Shown here in pieces: positions 49,895 to 59,813 of a stretch of 64,000 nucleotides of DNA. The position numbers and the translations under genes were made by a program. The notes beneath the pieces were generated by a model. That model worked only from the letters and a program-made list of their open reading frames with translations. It had not been told where the DNA came from and searched no databases. The DNA comes from Burkholderiales bacterium UBA1834. GTDB taxonomy: Bacteria; Pseudomonadota; Gammaproteobacteria; Burkholderiales; Burkholderiaceae_C. Every line of letters starts with the position of its first letter. Position 1 is the first letter of the stretch. The stretch is from contig DDJC01000002.1 of NCBI GenBank assembly GCA_002339015.1, positions 7,106-71,105 on the forward strand, given 5' to 3'.

Positions 49895-50503
49895 ATGCGC
49901 AAGCCACCCCAACAACAACGCTCCCAGGTGATGGTCCAGAACCTGATCGAGGCCACGGCCCGCGCCTTTGACCGCCGTGGCCTGCACCTGACCACGCGTG
50001 ATGTCGCGGAGGAGGCCGGCGTCAGCGTGGGCTCGCTCTACCAGTACTTCAAGAACAAGGACGAGCTGCTGGCCGGGCTGGTGTCCCGCATGGCTGCGGA
50101 TGTGTCCCTGGTCGTGATGCGCAACCTGCCGCAGCGCCTGGCGCTGGACTACCCCACCTTCTACAAATCCTGCCTGCTGGAGATCGTGGCGCTGGTGTCG
50201 GACAACCCCGGCTACCGGGCCGTGGCCCGCCACTGGCACGAACTGAGCACCGTGCAGGCCGTGCAGACCGCCGAGCAGCAGCTGATGGAGGTGGCGCGGC
50301 AGTACATGCTGCACCACCACAACGAGTACCAGCCACGGGATCTGCAGGTCAGCGTCTTCGTGGGCTACAACAGCACTGTCTACACGGTGATGCGCTACCT
50401 GAGCCTGCCGCACCCGCCTTTCGGTATCGACAGGCTGGTCAATGAGCTGACGGAGATGATGTCGGCCTACGCGGAACGCAACGGCAAGGTGACACCGTCG
50501 TGA
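49895..50503 (+). CDS. TetR-family transcriptional regulator
   Basis: 202 residues from MRKPPQQQRSQVMVQNLIEA. The helix-turn-helix is LTTRDVAEEAGVSVGSLYQYFKNKDEL (about 32-58). The helical ligand domain follows. An in-frame ATG at 49829 would add 22 residues across the tandem repeat and operator, so the shorter start is preferred. It is divergent from the MpaB-type oxygenase and probably represses it. Confidence 0.92.
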   Translation: MRKPPQQQRSQVMVQNLIEATARAFDRRGLHLTTRDVAEEAGVSVGSLYQYFKNKDELLAGLVSRMAADVSLVVMRNLPQRLALDYPTFYKSCLLEIVALVSDNPGYRAVARHWHELSTVQAVQTAEQQLMEVARQYMLHHHNEYQPRDLQVSVFVGYNSTVYTVMRYLSLPHPPFGIDRLVNELTEMMSAYAERNGKVTPS

Positions 50504-50657
50504 AGAACCCCGCGGTGAAGCGCCCTGCCAAGAAAAAAGCGAGCTGCTGCGTGCAGGCCTTCAAGCCCTGGTGGGCCTGAGCAACGCCAAGCTCAAAGCG
50601 GCGCTCGATGCCTTGGCACCTCTCAAACCCGGCCGCCCTCGCAAGACGGCCGAGTAG
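50500..50657 (+). pseudogene. Small basic ORF apparently split by a frameshift at an A6 run
   Basis: A GTG at 50500 overlaps the TetR stop and reads VKNPAVKRPAKKKASCC, stopping after 26 codons. In the -1 frame after the A6 run near 50528-50536 the reading continues as SELLRAGLQALVGLSNAK then LKAALDALAPLKPGRPRK and ends at 50657. The second part has no start codon of its own, ends in a plausible AT-hook-like GRPRK, and looks coding. One extra A would fuse the two into about 52 residues. It could be a decayed gene, an assembly indel or slippage. No function is recognised. Confidence 0.35.
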
Positions 50658-50673
50658 ACAGCAGGATCGCCCT

Positions 50674-50907
50674 TCATTCCTTGCGCTTGGCCGCCTGGGC
50701 GCGCCGCCAGGTCTCGATGTACAAGGCCTCCACCTTTGCACGGGCCCACGGCGTCCTGCGCAGGAACTTCAGGCTCGATGCCACGCTGGGGTCGTGCGTG
50801 AAGCAACGCACCGGGATCAGGCGGCCCAGTTCGCTCCATCCGTAGTAGTCGGACAGATCCTCGACCATGTGGGCCAGGGTCACGCCATGCAACGGGTCTT
50901 TGTTCAT
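50674..50907 (-). CDS. VF530/DUF2132 small DNA-binding protein
   Basis: 77 residues from MNKDPLHGVTLAHMVEDLS. The family pattern YYGWSELGRLIPVRCFTHDPSVASS and LKFLRRTPWARAKVEALY is essentially complete. VF530 has a four-helix fold and unspecified DNA-binding ability. Nothing more is known of its role. The frame extends 33 codons upstream, without similarity to the family. Confidence 0.9.
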   Translation of the reverse strand: MNKDPLHGVTLAHMVEDLSDYYGWSELGRLIPVRCFTHDPSVASSLKFLRRTPWARAKVEALYIETWRRAQAAKRKE

Positions 50908-51040
50908 CGACTCTCGACAATGCTCGCCGTGGCAGGGCAAGGGCCCGGCGTGGCGCCTGTTTGACGCCAGCCAAGTCTCGCACAAACCAAGGGGCATCCG
51001 TCTCACGGCGGATGCCCCTTTCCAGCCAACCTGGCAAGGC

Positions 51041-51283
51041 TCACGTCTGGCCTTTCATCCCGTTGCTGTCGGTGTCGCCAGGGCCACTCTTGGCGGTATG
51101 GCCCTCTTTGCTGCCCTGTCCCGGTTGTGCCGCATCAGGGCTGTCGGCCCCGGTCAGGTCGCCCGACTGGATGCCGTCCTCGTGATTGGACAGGCCATAA
51201 GTGCTTTCAGCGGGCCGGCGAGGGCGCGTTCCGATGCCTTGCTCAGAGTGGACCGCGCCTGCGCGGTGAGCTTCCTTGTTCAT
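51041..51283 (-). CDS. Hypothetical small hydrophilic protein
   Basis: 80 residues, predicted disordered, rich in Gly, Ser, Asp, Glu and Lys (GDTDSNGMKGQT end), with no hydrophobic core. It has a good ribosome binding site (AGGAG seven bases before the ATG). It resembles small stress-type disordered proteins in composition only. It precedes the VF530 gene on the same strand, 133 bp away, and lies 34 bp after the zinc alcohol dehydrogenase stop. Confidence 0.55.
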   Translation of the reverse strand: MNKEAHRAGAVHSEQGIGTRPRRPAESTYGLSNHEDGIQSGDLTGADSPDAAQPGQGSKEGHTAKSGPGDTDSNGMKGQT

Positions 51284-51317
51284 TGCATGCTCCTTTCACA
51301 AGATCCGTGGGCCATCG

Positions 51318-52484
51318 TCAGGAAGGTGTCAGGATGACCTTGCGACAGTCCTCCTGCTTGTGCTCGAACAGTTCGTAGCCGCGCGCCGCCTCGTGCAGCG
51401 GCAAACGGTGCGTGATGATGACTTCGGGATGCAGCTTGCCTTCCAAGATGTGCTCCAGCAGCTTGGGCATGTGCTGCTGCGTATGTGTTTGCCCGGATGC
51501 GAAGCTCAGCCCCTTTTCGAACGCATCGCCGAACAGGAAGCCGTGGATGAAGCCGGCATACACGCCTGGCACGCTGATCACCCCGCCACGGCGCGTGGCA
51601 GCAATGGCCTGGCGCAGGACCTTGCCGCTGGAGCCCTCCAGCTTCAGGTCGGTGAGCACGGTTTCCAGTGTGCTGCCCTTGGCTTCGAAACCCACCGCAT
51701 CGATGGAGGCGTCCACGCCGCGAAAGTCGGTCTGCTCGATGATGTACTCCGCCGGATCCTCGATGTCATCGAAGTTGATCGGGATCACGTCGTACGTTTG
51801 CCTGGCGAATTCGAGCCGGTAGGCGTGGTGATCCACCATGAAGATGCGCTCAGCACCCAGCAGGCGGGCGCAGGCGGCGGCCATCAGGCCGACGGGCCCT
51901 GCCCCGAAGATGGCGACGTTCGAGCCGGGTCCCACCCGGCCATTGACCACGGCCTGGTAACCCGTCGGCAGGATGTCTGACAGGAACAGCACCTTCTCGT
52001 CATGCAAGCCCGGGGGGATCACCAGCGGGCCGACGTTGGCCTTGGGCACACGGACATACTCGGCTTGCCCACCCGCATAGCCTCCGTACAGGTGCGAGTA
52101 GCCGAACAGGCCGGCCCCTGAACGGACATTCTTCTTGTTGAGGATGGCACCCCGGCCGGGGTTGGTGGTTTCGCACGCCGAGAAGAGCTTGGTGTTGCAG
52201 AAGAAGCAGTCGCCGCAGGAGATGGTGAAAGGCACCACCACACGGTCACCCTTTCTGACACGGGTCACGGCGGGCCCCGTCTCCTCGACGATGCCCATGA
52301 ACTCGTGGCCCAGCACGTCGCCGGCCTTCATGGCGGGGATCTTGCCCCGGTAGATGTGCAGGTCCGATCCGCAGATGGCCGTGGCCGTCACCCGCAGGAT
52401 GATGTCCTGGTCATCCTGGATGACGGGATCCGGGACGTTGTCGACACGCACGTCTTTGGCGGAATGGTAGGTCAGCGCCTTCAT
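51318..52484 (-). CDS. Zinc-dependent alcohol dehydrogenase (formaldehyde dehydrogenase-like MDR)
   Basis: 388 residues. The catalytic-zinc ligands are Cys in ATAICGSDLHIYRG and His-Glu in GHEFMG. The structural-zinc cysteines are CGDCFFCNTKLFSAC. The Rossmann motif is GAGPVGLMAA. It belongs to the glutathione-independent formaldehyde dehydrogenase-like branch of medium-chain dehydrogenases. Its natural alcohol or aldehyde is not determined. It starts 54 bp after the isochorismatase-fold gene on the same strand. Confidence 0.92.
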   Translation of the reverse strand: MKALTYHSAKDVRVDNVPDPVIQDDQDIILRVTATAICGSDLHIYRGKIPAMKAGDVLGHEFMGIVEETGPAVTRVRKGDRVVVPFTISCGDCFFCNTKLFSACETTNPGRGAILNKKNVRSGAGLFGYSHLYGGYAGGQAEYVRVPKANVGPLVIPPGLHDEKVLFLSDILPTGYQAVVNGRVGPGSNVAIFGAGPVGLMAAACARLLGAERIFMVDHHAYRLEFARQTYDVIPINFDDIEDPAEYIIEQTDFRGVDASIDAVGFEAKGSTLETVLTDLKLEGSSGKVLRQAIAATRRGGVISVPGVYAGFIHGFLFGDAFEKGLSFASGQTHTQQHMPKLLEHILEGKLHPEVIITHRLPLHEAARGYELFEHKQEDCRKVILTPS

Positions 52485-52538
52485 GTTGGCATCTCCTGGT
52501 GGTGGGGCAGACCACAGCCCGGCAAAGGATGTGCCTGT

Positions 52539-53180
52539 TCATCCCTCGCCAGGCAGGCGCAGGTTCTCGGAGCGCGTCATGTCCAGCCCCAGCACCTCGG
52601 CCAGATGCCATCGGGCATGGGCATGGCGCTCCTGATCCCGGGCAGCCAGGCAATCCTCGGGACACAGCAACTCGTAGTCGCGCATGCGCGCATCGATCAA
52701 GGTGGCCAGCACACACTGATCGATGGTGACGCCCGTGACGATGAGGCGCGTGACCTTGAGGTGGCTGAGCAAAAGGTCCAAAGGGGTGGCGAAAAATGCC
52801 GACTGCTTGGGTTTGAGCACGAAGTAGTCGTCCTCGTGCGGTTGCAGCATCTGCATCAGCCGCGTGCGTTCGCCTCCTGCCGCCAGCCCTTCGCTCACCA
52901 GCGCGCGGACATCGGATCGCCAACGGCCGTGGTTGTCATTGGCATAGATGGCTGGGATACCGGCCTGCCTGCATCGGGCTTTCAGTGCCTGGAGAGCAGG
53001 GGCGATGGACAGGACGCGGCCAAGCAACTGCTCGGCGCCTGGGAAACGCCACTCACTCACCATGTCGACGATCAACAGCGCCGTGCCATCGGCGGCCTGG
53101 TCGCGCGCCAATGGGCTGCCGGACGTGTCATCGGGCATCGGTGTCTGCCCCACCGGGCTGGCGGCCTGAGCGGGGCTCAT
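52539..53180 (-). CDS. Isochorismatase-fold cysteine hydrolase
   Basis: 213 residues from MSPAQAASPVGQTPMP. The catalytic Asp lies in ALLIVDMVSEW, Lys in FVLKPKQSAFFATPL, and Cys in GVTIDQCVLATLIDA. The family includes nicotinamidases and N-carbamoyl hydrolases. The substrate cannot be told. The ATG overlaps the stop of the upstream DUF421-like remnant by 4 bp. Confidence 0.88.
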   Translation of the reverse strand: MSPAQAASPVGQTPMPDDTSGSPLARDQAADGTALLIVDMVSEWRFPGAEQLLGRVLSIAPALQALKARCRQAGIPAIYANDNHGRWRSDVRALVSEGLAAGGERTRLMQMLQPHEDDYFVLKPKQSAFFATPLDLLLSHLKVTRLIVTGVTIDQCVLATLIDARMRDYELLCPEDCLAARDQERHAHARWHLAEVLGLDMTRSENLRLPGEG

Positions 53181-53338
53181 GGCTTGTCCCCTTGCTGGGT
53201 CTGGATGCTGATCTTGCCATCGACCAGTATCTCCAGCTTGCGGCTGCGGGGCGTGGCGAAGGCCCCCAGCAGCGCCGCACAGAAGGTGGCGCTCGGCGGC
53301 ATGTCGAATTCCCACCAAGGCAGACTCAGATCGACCAT
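53177..53338 (-). pseudogene. DUF421 (YetF-like) remnant with internal deletion
   Basis: 53 codons. The start MVDLSLPWWEF matches the first residues of DUF421 membrane proteins, and the end LEILVDGKISIQ matches their last residues (consensus like FLEADGKISI). The membrane helices and core between them, roughly 100 residues, are missing. It is best read as a gene collapsed by deletion. It still overlaps the downstream start (ATGA), so it may be translated. No family member this short is known to me. Confidence 0.4.
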
Positions 53339-53533
53339 GAACGATTCAGCCGCTTCAGGGCGTTGTTGAAGAACGCTGGGCCTAGGCAAGCGCCGTGCCC
53401 GATCAGCTTCACGCTGAAGCACGGCCCCCCTGCCAGCCTGGTATCTGGCCTCGCTGGGCTGCGGGCCCCTGCTCTTCACGGTCATCCCTTACGCGAACGA
53501 ACTCGCCCGGTGCCTACTGCGCGTCGGGGCTGA

Positions 53534-54187
53534 TCATGGGGGCTCAGGCGCTGCTGGCAACGGGCCGTGCCTGACGAGCGCAGACACGGCATCCAGTTCA
53601 TCCGGCGTGTCGAAGTCGGTGACGTAAGCCCGATCGGCCGCCTCCCAGGTTGCCAATGACGCAGGGTGGTGTTGGAACCACGTTCGCAGATGCCCGTGCC
53701 CCTCGGCGGATACCTTCTGGGCCAAGGCACTCGGCAGGACCACCGGATGTCCACGCTGCGCGCCGACCACGGGCGCCAGGGCGTTCACCTTCGGGCTCTC
53801 GTGCCAAGCACAGAGCAAGGCCTGGACATGCGCTGCCTGCAGCAAGGGCAGGTCCGCGACCGTGATCAGCATGTCCCGGCCAGGGTGTCCGCGAAGGTGC
53901 AGCCGGATGGCGTCTGCCTGGCTGTCCAGAATGCTCCCGCCAGGTTGGCTCACCATGTGGACGTGGGCACCGGCCTGCAAGGCCAGCGGCCCCAGCACAT
54001 CGGCATAGGGACCGACCAGCACGTTGACGTGCTTGCAGCCATCGGCCAGGGCCGTGATGAGGCCTTCCAGGACGCTCCGCCCATGGACGCGCATGGCCGA
54101 CTTCGGCCGCCCGCCCATGCGCCGGCCCCAGCCCGCAGCCAGGACCCAGGCCACGGGTTCGATGAATCGATTCGTCACCGGCGGCAT
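53534..54187 (-). CDS. MocA/MobA-like molybdopterin nucleotidyltransferase
   Basis: 217 residues. The nucleotide-binding start WVLAAGWGRRMGGRPKSAM and the LITVADLPLLQAAHVQALL segment follow MobA/MocA. MocA transfers CMP to molybdopterin, giving the MCD cofactor needed by xanthine-dehydrogenase-family enzymes. The typical G-G-x-S-x-R-M is altered to GWGRRMGG. It overlaps the XdhC gene by 13 bp. It probably serves the PaoABC-like enzyme at 23.7-27.5 kb. Confidence 0.85.
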   Translation of the reverse strand: MPPVTNRFIEPVAWVLAAGWGRRMGGRPKSAMRVHGRSVLEGLITALADGCKHVNVLVGPYADVLGPLALQAGAHVHMVSQPGGSILDSQADAIRLHLRGHPGRDMLITVADLPLLQAAHVQALLCAWHESPKVNALAPVVGAQRGHPVVLPSALAQKVSAEGHGHLRTWFQHHPASLATWEAADRAYVTDFDTPDELDAVSALVRHGPLPAAPEPP

Positions 54188-55263
54188 GCCGGGGAGGGTC
54201 TCGGCTGGGGGGCACGGCGTATTGCCGCCACCAGGTCGGACGCAATGGACACCGCGATCTCTGGCGGCGTGCGCGCGCCAATGTCCGCCCCCACCGGCCC
54301 GTGCAGCTGCTCCAGTTGCCGGGCGCTGAGCTCGAAGAGCGTCAACCGCTCCCTGCGGGCCATCGTGGTACGGACCGACCCCATGGCGCCCACGTACAGG
54401 CAGGGCACCTTCAGGGCCTCCATCAGGGCCAGGTCATCGATCTTGGGATCGTGGCTCAGGGCAAGAACCGCTGTGCGGGCGTCTGGCGGTGCCTCCATCA
54501 GGATGTCATCGGGCATGGCCTGGTAGAGCGTGCACCCGGGATGAGGCCAGGTCGAGGTGTACTCCTCGCGCGGATCGATCACCTCCACCTTGAAACCCAG
54601 CGTCAATGCAATGGGCGCAAGGTAGCGTGACACCTCACCGGCACCGATCAGCACAGCCCTCAGCCGTGGTCCGAGCACGTGGTGGAGGACATCGCCTCTG
54701 AGTGCCGTGCGGGTGGCTGGCGGGGGCGTGTCAAGCGTCCAGGTACCCGTTGAGAGATTCAGCTGCCGACAGACTACCTGGCCAGCACAGACCCACTGGC
54801 TCAGCGAACTCACCAGCGCATGGGTGGCAGGCTCCAGCCACACACGGATGTGGCCGTTGCAGGGGAGCCGGAGCCTATGGCGCTCTTCGGCGTCCTTGCC
54901 GTAAGTCAGCAGCGTGCCGGCGACACAGGCCCCGACGTCACGGCGAAGCCAATCGGCCAGATCATCTTCCACACAGCCGCCCGACACCGAGCCCATCACC
55001 TGCCCTTGCTGGTTGAGCACAGCGATGGAGCCCACCGGGCGAGGCGCCGAACCGTAGGTCTCGACCACGGTGGCCATCCACGCCTGTTCCCCGCGGGCGA
55101 GCCATTGATGGGCTGCCCGCAGGACCTCGACCTCGGGCAGCGAGGCCCACACTGCCCCTTCCGACGCATGGCCTGCAGCGGGAGCGGTCAGACCGTCGGA
55201 TGGCTTGAGTTGGAGGTGGGCAGACACCCAACCAACTTTACAAGCACAGCCGCCTTTTCGCAC
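54175..55263 (-). CDS. XdhC/CoxI-family molybdenum cofactor insertion protein
   Basis: 362 residues, GTG start (an internal GTG at 55227 is also possible). The N-terminal XdhC/CoxI domain has TVVETYGSAPRPVGSIAVL and SGGCVEDDLADWL. The C-terminal Rossmann-like XdhC_C domain has LIGAGEVSRYLAPIALTLGFKVEVIDPR and GAMGS. Such proteins bind and sulfurate the Mo cofactor before insertion. Overlap with the MocA-like gene indicates co-expression. Confidence 0.92.
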   Translation of the reverse strand: MRKGGCACKVGWVSAHLQLKPSDGLTAPAAGHASEGAVWASLPEVEVLRAAHQWLARGEQAWMATVVETYGSAPRPVGSIAVLNQQGQVMGSVSGGCVEDDLADWLRRDVGACVAGTLLTYGKDAEERHRLRLPCNGHIRVWLEPATHALVSSLSQWVCAGQVVCRQLNLSTGTWTLDTPPPATRTALRGDVLHHVLGPRLRAVLIGAGEVSRYLAPIALTLGFKVEVIDPREEYTSTWPHPGCTLYQAMPDDILMEAPPDARTAVLALSHDPKIDDLALMEALKVPCLYVGAMGSVRTTMARRERLTLFELSARQLEQLHGPVGADIGARTPPEIAVSIASDLVAAIRRAPQPRPSPACRR

Positions 55264-55375
55264 ATGTTGGGCAGAATGGGCTTAGCACCCTGCTCAATCA
55301 ATCTCCTGAACCTCCAGGGAAGTAACCACGTCTGGCAAACGCCACTGCCCCTCACCGCGGCGTTGAGTTTGGTGC

Positions 55376-56257
55376 TCAGTACGCAGCCTGGTAGAGCGCT
55401 GCGCCGGCGACCATCGGATCCCCCGTGCGCTCATAGGCCTCGACCCAGGCGTCGTAGTTGTGGATCGCTTCCTGCTGCCAAGGGTGGAAGCCCGGCTTGA
55501 AGTACGCGAACAGGGTCCCCAGGTGGCTGGAAATGATGCCCTTGTAGCCAAACAGCCACCAACGGCACTTGGCCATCATCCACATGCGCTTGCCGAACGG
55601 GATCCCGTCGTTCTTGAGCAGGCGGTTGGTGAAGCGGATGGTCAGGTAGCTCAGGAACAAGGTCACATGGGCCATGGCCAGGCAGCGCTTGAAGTAACCG
55701 ACCTTGGCCACCTTCTGCATCACATCATAGGCAACGGCCTTGTGCTCCATCTCCTCCACGGCGTGCCAGGCCATCATGGCGCGCAGCTTGGGATCGGCGT
55801 TGGCCATGGTGCGCTTCTCGACGAAGAAGATCTCGGCCAGCATGGCCGTGAAGTGCTCGAAGGCGGCGGTCAGCGCCAGGTTGTATTCCTTGGAGAAGCG
55901 CTTCGTGTGCAACTCGTTGTTGGCGTTGATGAAATCGACGATGGCATCGATGTCCATGCCCTGCTCGCGCAGCCGCTGGTTGTACTTCGAGTGCACGATA
56001 CCGTGCTGGCCTTCCTGGCGAATGAAGGTCTTGATCTCGGCCAGCAACTTGGGGTCCGTGGTCTGCTCACGGAAGTTGCGCACACACGAGATGAAGTAGC
56101 GTTCACCATCCGGAAAGGCAGCCTGCAGCGCGTCGATCAGACGCGACTTGTACGGGTTGTTCTCGTACCACCAACGGGGCAAGTCGCCGTCCAGGCCGAA
56201 ATCGAGCTTCTCGCGGGCGACGAGTTCCTTGGCGTTGTGAAGGGCTTGCTGGCTCAT
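55376..56257 (-). CDS. PF10118 metal-dependent hydrolase-like membrane-associated protein
   Basis: 293 residues from MSQQALHNAKELVAREKL, with CAGGAGAC upstream. The EGQHGIVHSKYNQRL and MAWHAVEEMEHKAVAYDV motifs place Glu and His residues as in diiron-like four-helix proteins of PF10118 (predicted metal-dependent hydrolase). Two hydrophobic stretches lie near 190-250. No function is established. It is a stand-alone gene. Confidence 0.9.
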   Translation of the reverse strand: MSQQALHNAKELVAREKLDFGLDGDLPRWWYENNPYKSRLIDALQAAFPDGERYFISCVRNFREQTTDPKLLAEIKTFIRQEGQHGIVHSKYNQRLREQGMDIDAIVDFINANNELHTKRFSKEYNLALTAAFEHFTAMLAEIFFVEKRTMANADPKLRAMMAWHAVEEMEHKAVAYDVMQKVAKVGYFKRCLAMAHVTLFLSYLTIRFTNRLLKNDGIPFGKRMWMMAKCRWWLFGYKGIISSHLGTLFAYFKPGFHPWQQEAIHNYDAWVEAYERTGDPMVAGAALYQAAY

Positions 56258-56444
56258 GTCTGTCTCCTGGTAACTGGCCTCTCGGGCGCCAGATTGATCT
56301 GGCTCAATCTTAGGAGCAGGCGGCGTGCCCGTGAGGCACCCTGGGCGACAAGGGGGCAGCCTGCGCGTCAAGATGCCGTCAGGCCATGGCGACAGCATTT
56401 GACGGCGACCGACTACATTTCGGGATGCCCAACGAGTCTGCACC

Positions 56445-57269
56445 ATGAAGCACATCCTCCTTGCCAGTCTTGCCCTTCTCTGCGTTGCTGCTCGCGCTGA
56501 AGACCCGGTCAAACCATCCGAGTTGCCCCTGTGGGAGCTCGGCATCGGCGCAGGTGCCATCTCGCAGGTGGCCTATCCGGGGGCGGATGAGCAGGTCAGC
56601 CGAGGCACCGCACTGCCGTATGTGGTGTATCGCGGAAAGCGCTTGCGCTCTGATGCCGACGGCGCAGGCCTGCGCGCCATCCGCACGGATGACTTCGAAC
56701 TGGACCTGTCACTCTCGGGCTCGCTCAGCTCAGGCAGCAAGTCGCTGAAGGCCCGCGAAGGCATGGACCGCCTGCCCACGCTGGTGGAATTCGGCCCCGT
56801 GGCACGGTGGTACCTGAACGGCCGCGAGGCCTCCCACCGCATCACCGTCGAGTTGCCGCTGCGCGGGGTGTTCGAGCTGCGCGATTTTGGGCACCACCGG
56901 GGCATGAGCCTGGAGCCGGAGATCAGCCTTCGCCATCGTGACCGGACAGGCTGGAGCTACGGCGTAGGTTTCAGCGCGCTGCTGGGTGACAGGCGGCTCG
57001 GCGAGACCTATTACGAGGTCAAGCCCGAGGATGCCATGGCCAATCGCCCAGCCTACGACGCCAGCAGCGGGCTGATCGCGTGGCGGCTGAAGGCCTCACT
57101 CTCGCGCCAGTTGACCCCCGACATGCGCGTCTTCGGATTCGCCCGAGTCGAGAGCGTGGCGGGGGCTGCGAACAAGGACAGCCCGCTGGTGAAGCGGACG
57201 AACGGCGCGAGCGTCGGCATCGGGTTGGTTTACACGCTGAAGCGGTCCGAGGCGCGCGCCGTGGACTGA
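56445..57269 (+). CDS. MipA/OmpV family outer-membrane protein
   Basis: 274 residues with a signal peptide (HILLASLALLCVAARAED). The MipA pattern LWELGIGAGAISQVAYPGADEQ then ALPYVVYRGKRLRSD is complete. The barrel ends GASVGIGLVYTLKRSEARAVD. In E. coli MipA scaffolds MltA and PBP1B; in other species it is implicated in antibiotic uptake. It is convergent with glmS, with 4 bp between stops. Confidence 0.93.
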   Translation: MKHILLASLALLCVAARAEDPVKPSELPLWELGIGAGAISQVAYPGADEQVSRGTALPYVVYRGKRLRSDADGAGLRAIRTDDFELDLSLSGSLSSGSKSLKAREGMDRLPTLVEFGPVARWYLNGREASHRITVELPLRGVFELRDFGHHRGMSLEPEISLRHRDRTGWSYGVGFSALLGDRRLGETYYEVKPEDAMANRPAYDASSGLIAWRLKASLSRQLTPDMRVFGFARVESVAGAANKDSPLVKRTNGASVGIGLVYTLKRSEARAVD

Positions 57270-57273
57270 GGAC

Positions 57274-59157
<1,884 letters not shown>

Positions 59158-59217
59158 GGACATTGGCTCCTGTTGCCTCGCCACGCGGCGAGTGGAACGG
59201 ATCCTATCTTGCTCAGG

Positions 59218-59245
59218 TTGAATTTATTCAATCGATCTAAAGATC
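59218..59245. promoter_or_regulatory. Palindromes in glmS/Lrp divergent promoter region
   Basis: TTGAAT-TT-ATTCAA (59218-59231) and GATCT-AA-AGATC (59234-59245) lie in a 110-bp AT-rich stretch that contrasts with the GC-rich surroundings. They are candidate Lrp/AsnC binding sites covering both divergent starts. Confidence 0.5.
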
Positions 59246-59308
59246 AATATGACAAAAAACTCCCATCCATTCAAAGATTGGTGAATTTCAATCAAAATAT
59301 CAACCCAA

Positions 59309-59794
59309 ATGGAATCATCAATCAACCCTTTGGACACGAGTGATCTGCGCCTGCTGGATCTTCTGCAGCGCGATGCCACGCTGTCCAACCAGGCGCTGGC
59401 CGAAGCCGCGCACCTGTCGCCCGCCACCTGTCACCGGCGTGTCAAGCGTCTTCGTGAAGAGGGCTGGATAGAGCGCCAGGTGGCCATCGTGTCAGCCGAC
59501 AAGCTGCGGCGCACCCGCGCACCCGGCCTGCAGGCGCTGGTAGAGGTCTCATTGGACATCCAGACCGAGGACGCCATGACCCTGTTCGAAGCCCGCGCCG
59601 TAGCCGATGCTGCCGTACAGCAGTGCTGGCGCGTCTCGCCGGGGCCTGATTTCATGCTCGTGCTGGCCGTGGCCGACATGGAGGACTACCAGCGCGTGGC
59701 CGCGCGCTTGTTCACGGCCACCTTGGGGGTACGCAATGTGCGCACCTTCTTTGCCGTCAAACGGGCCAAGTTCGACACCGCATTGCCGCTTTGA
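59309..59794 (+). CDS. Lrp/AsnC-family transcriptional regulator
   Basis: 161 residues. The N-terminal helix-turn-helix is DLRLLDLLQRDATLSNQALAEAAHLSPATCHRRVKRLRE. The RAM/AsnC ligand domain (about 75-150) includes LVEVSLDIQTEDAM and GPDFMLVLAVADMEDYQ. It is divergent from glmS across an AT-rich region with palindromes. It may link amino-acid status to amino-sugar synthesis, but this is inference. Confidence 0.93.
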   Translation: MESSINPLDTSDLRLLDLLQRDATLSNQALAEAAHLSPATCHRRVKRLREEGWIERQVAIVSADKLRRTRAPGLQALVEVSLDIQTEDAMTLFEARAVADAAVQQCWRVSPGPDFMLVLAVADMEDYQRVAARLFTATLGVRNVRTFFAVKRAKFDTALPL

Positions 59795-59813
59795 ACGGCC
59801 CATGGCCTCAGGA

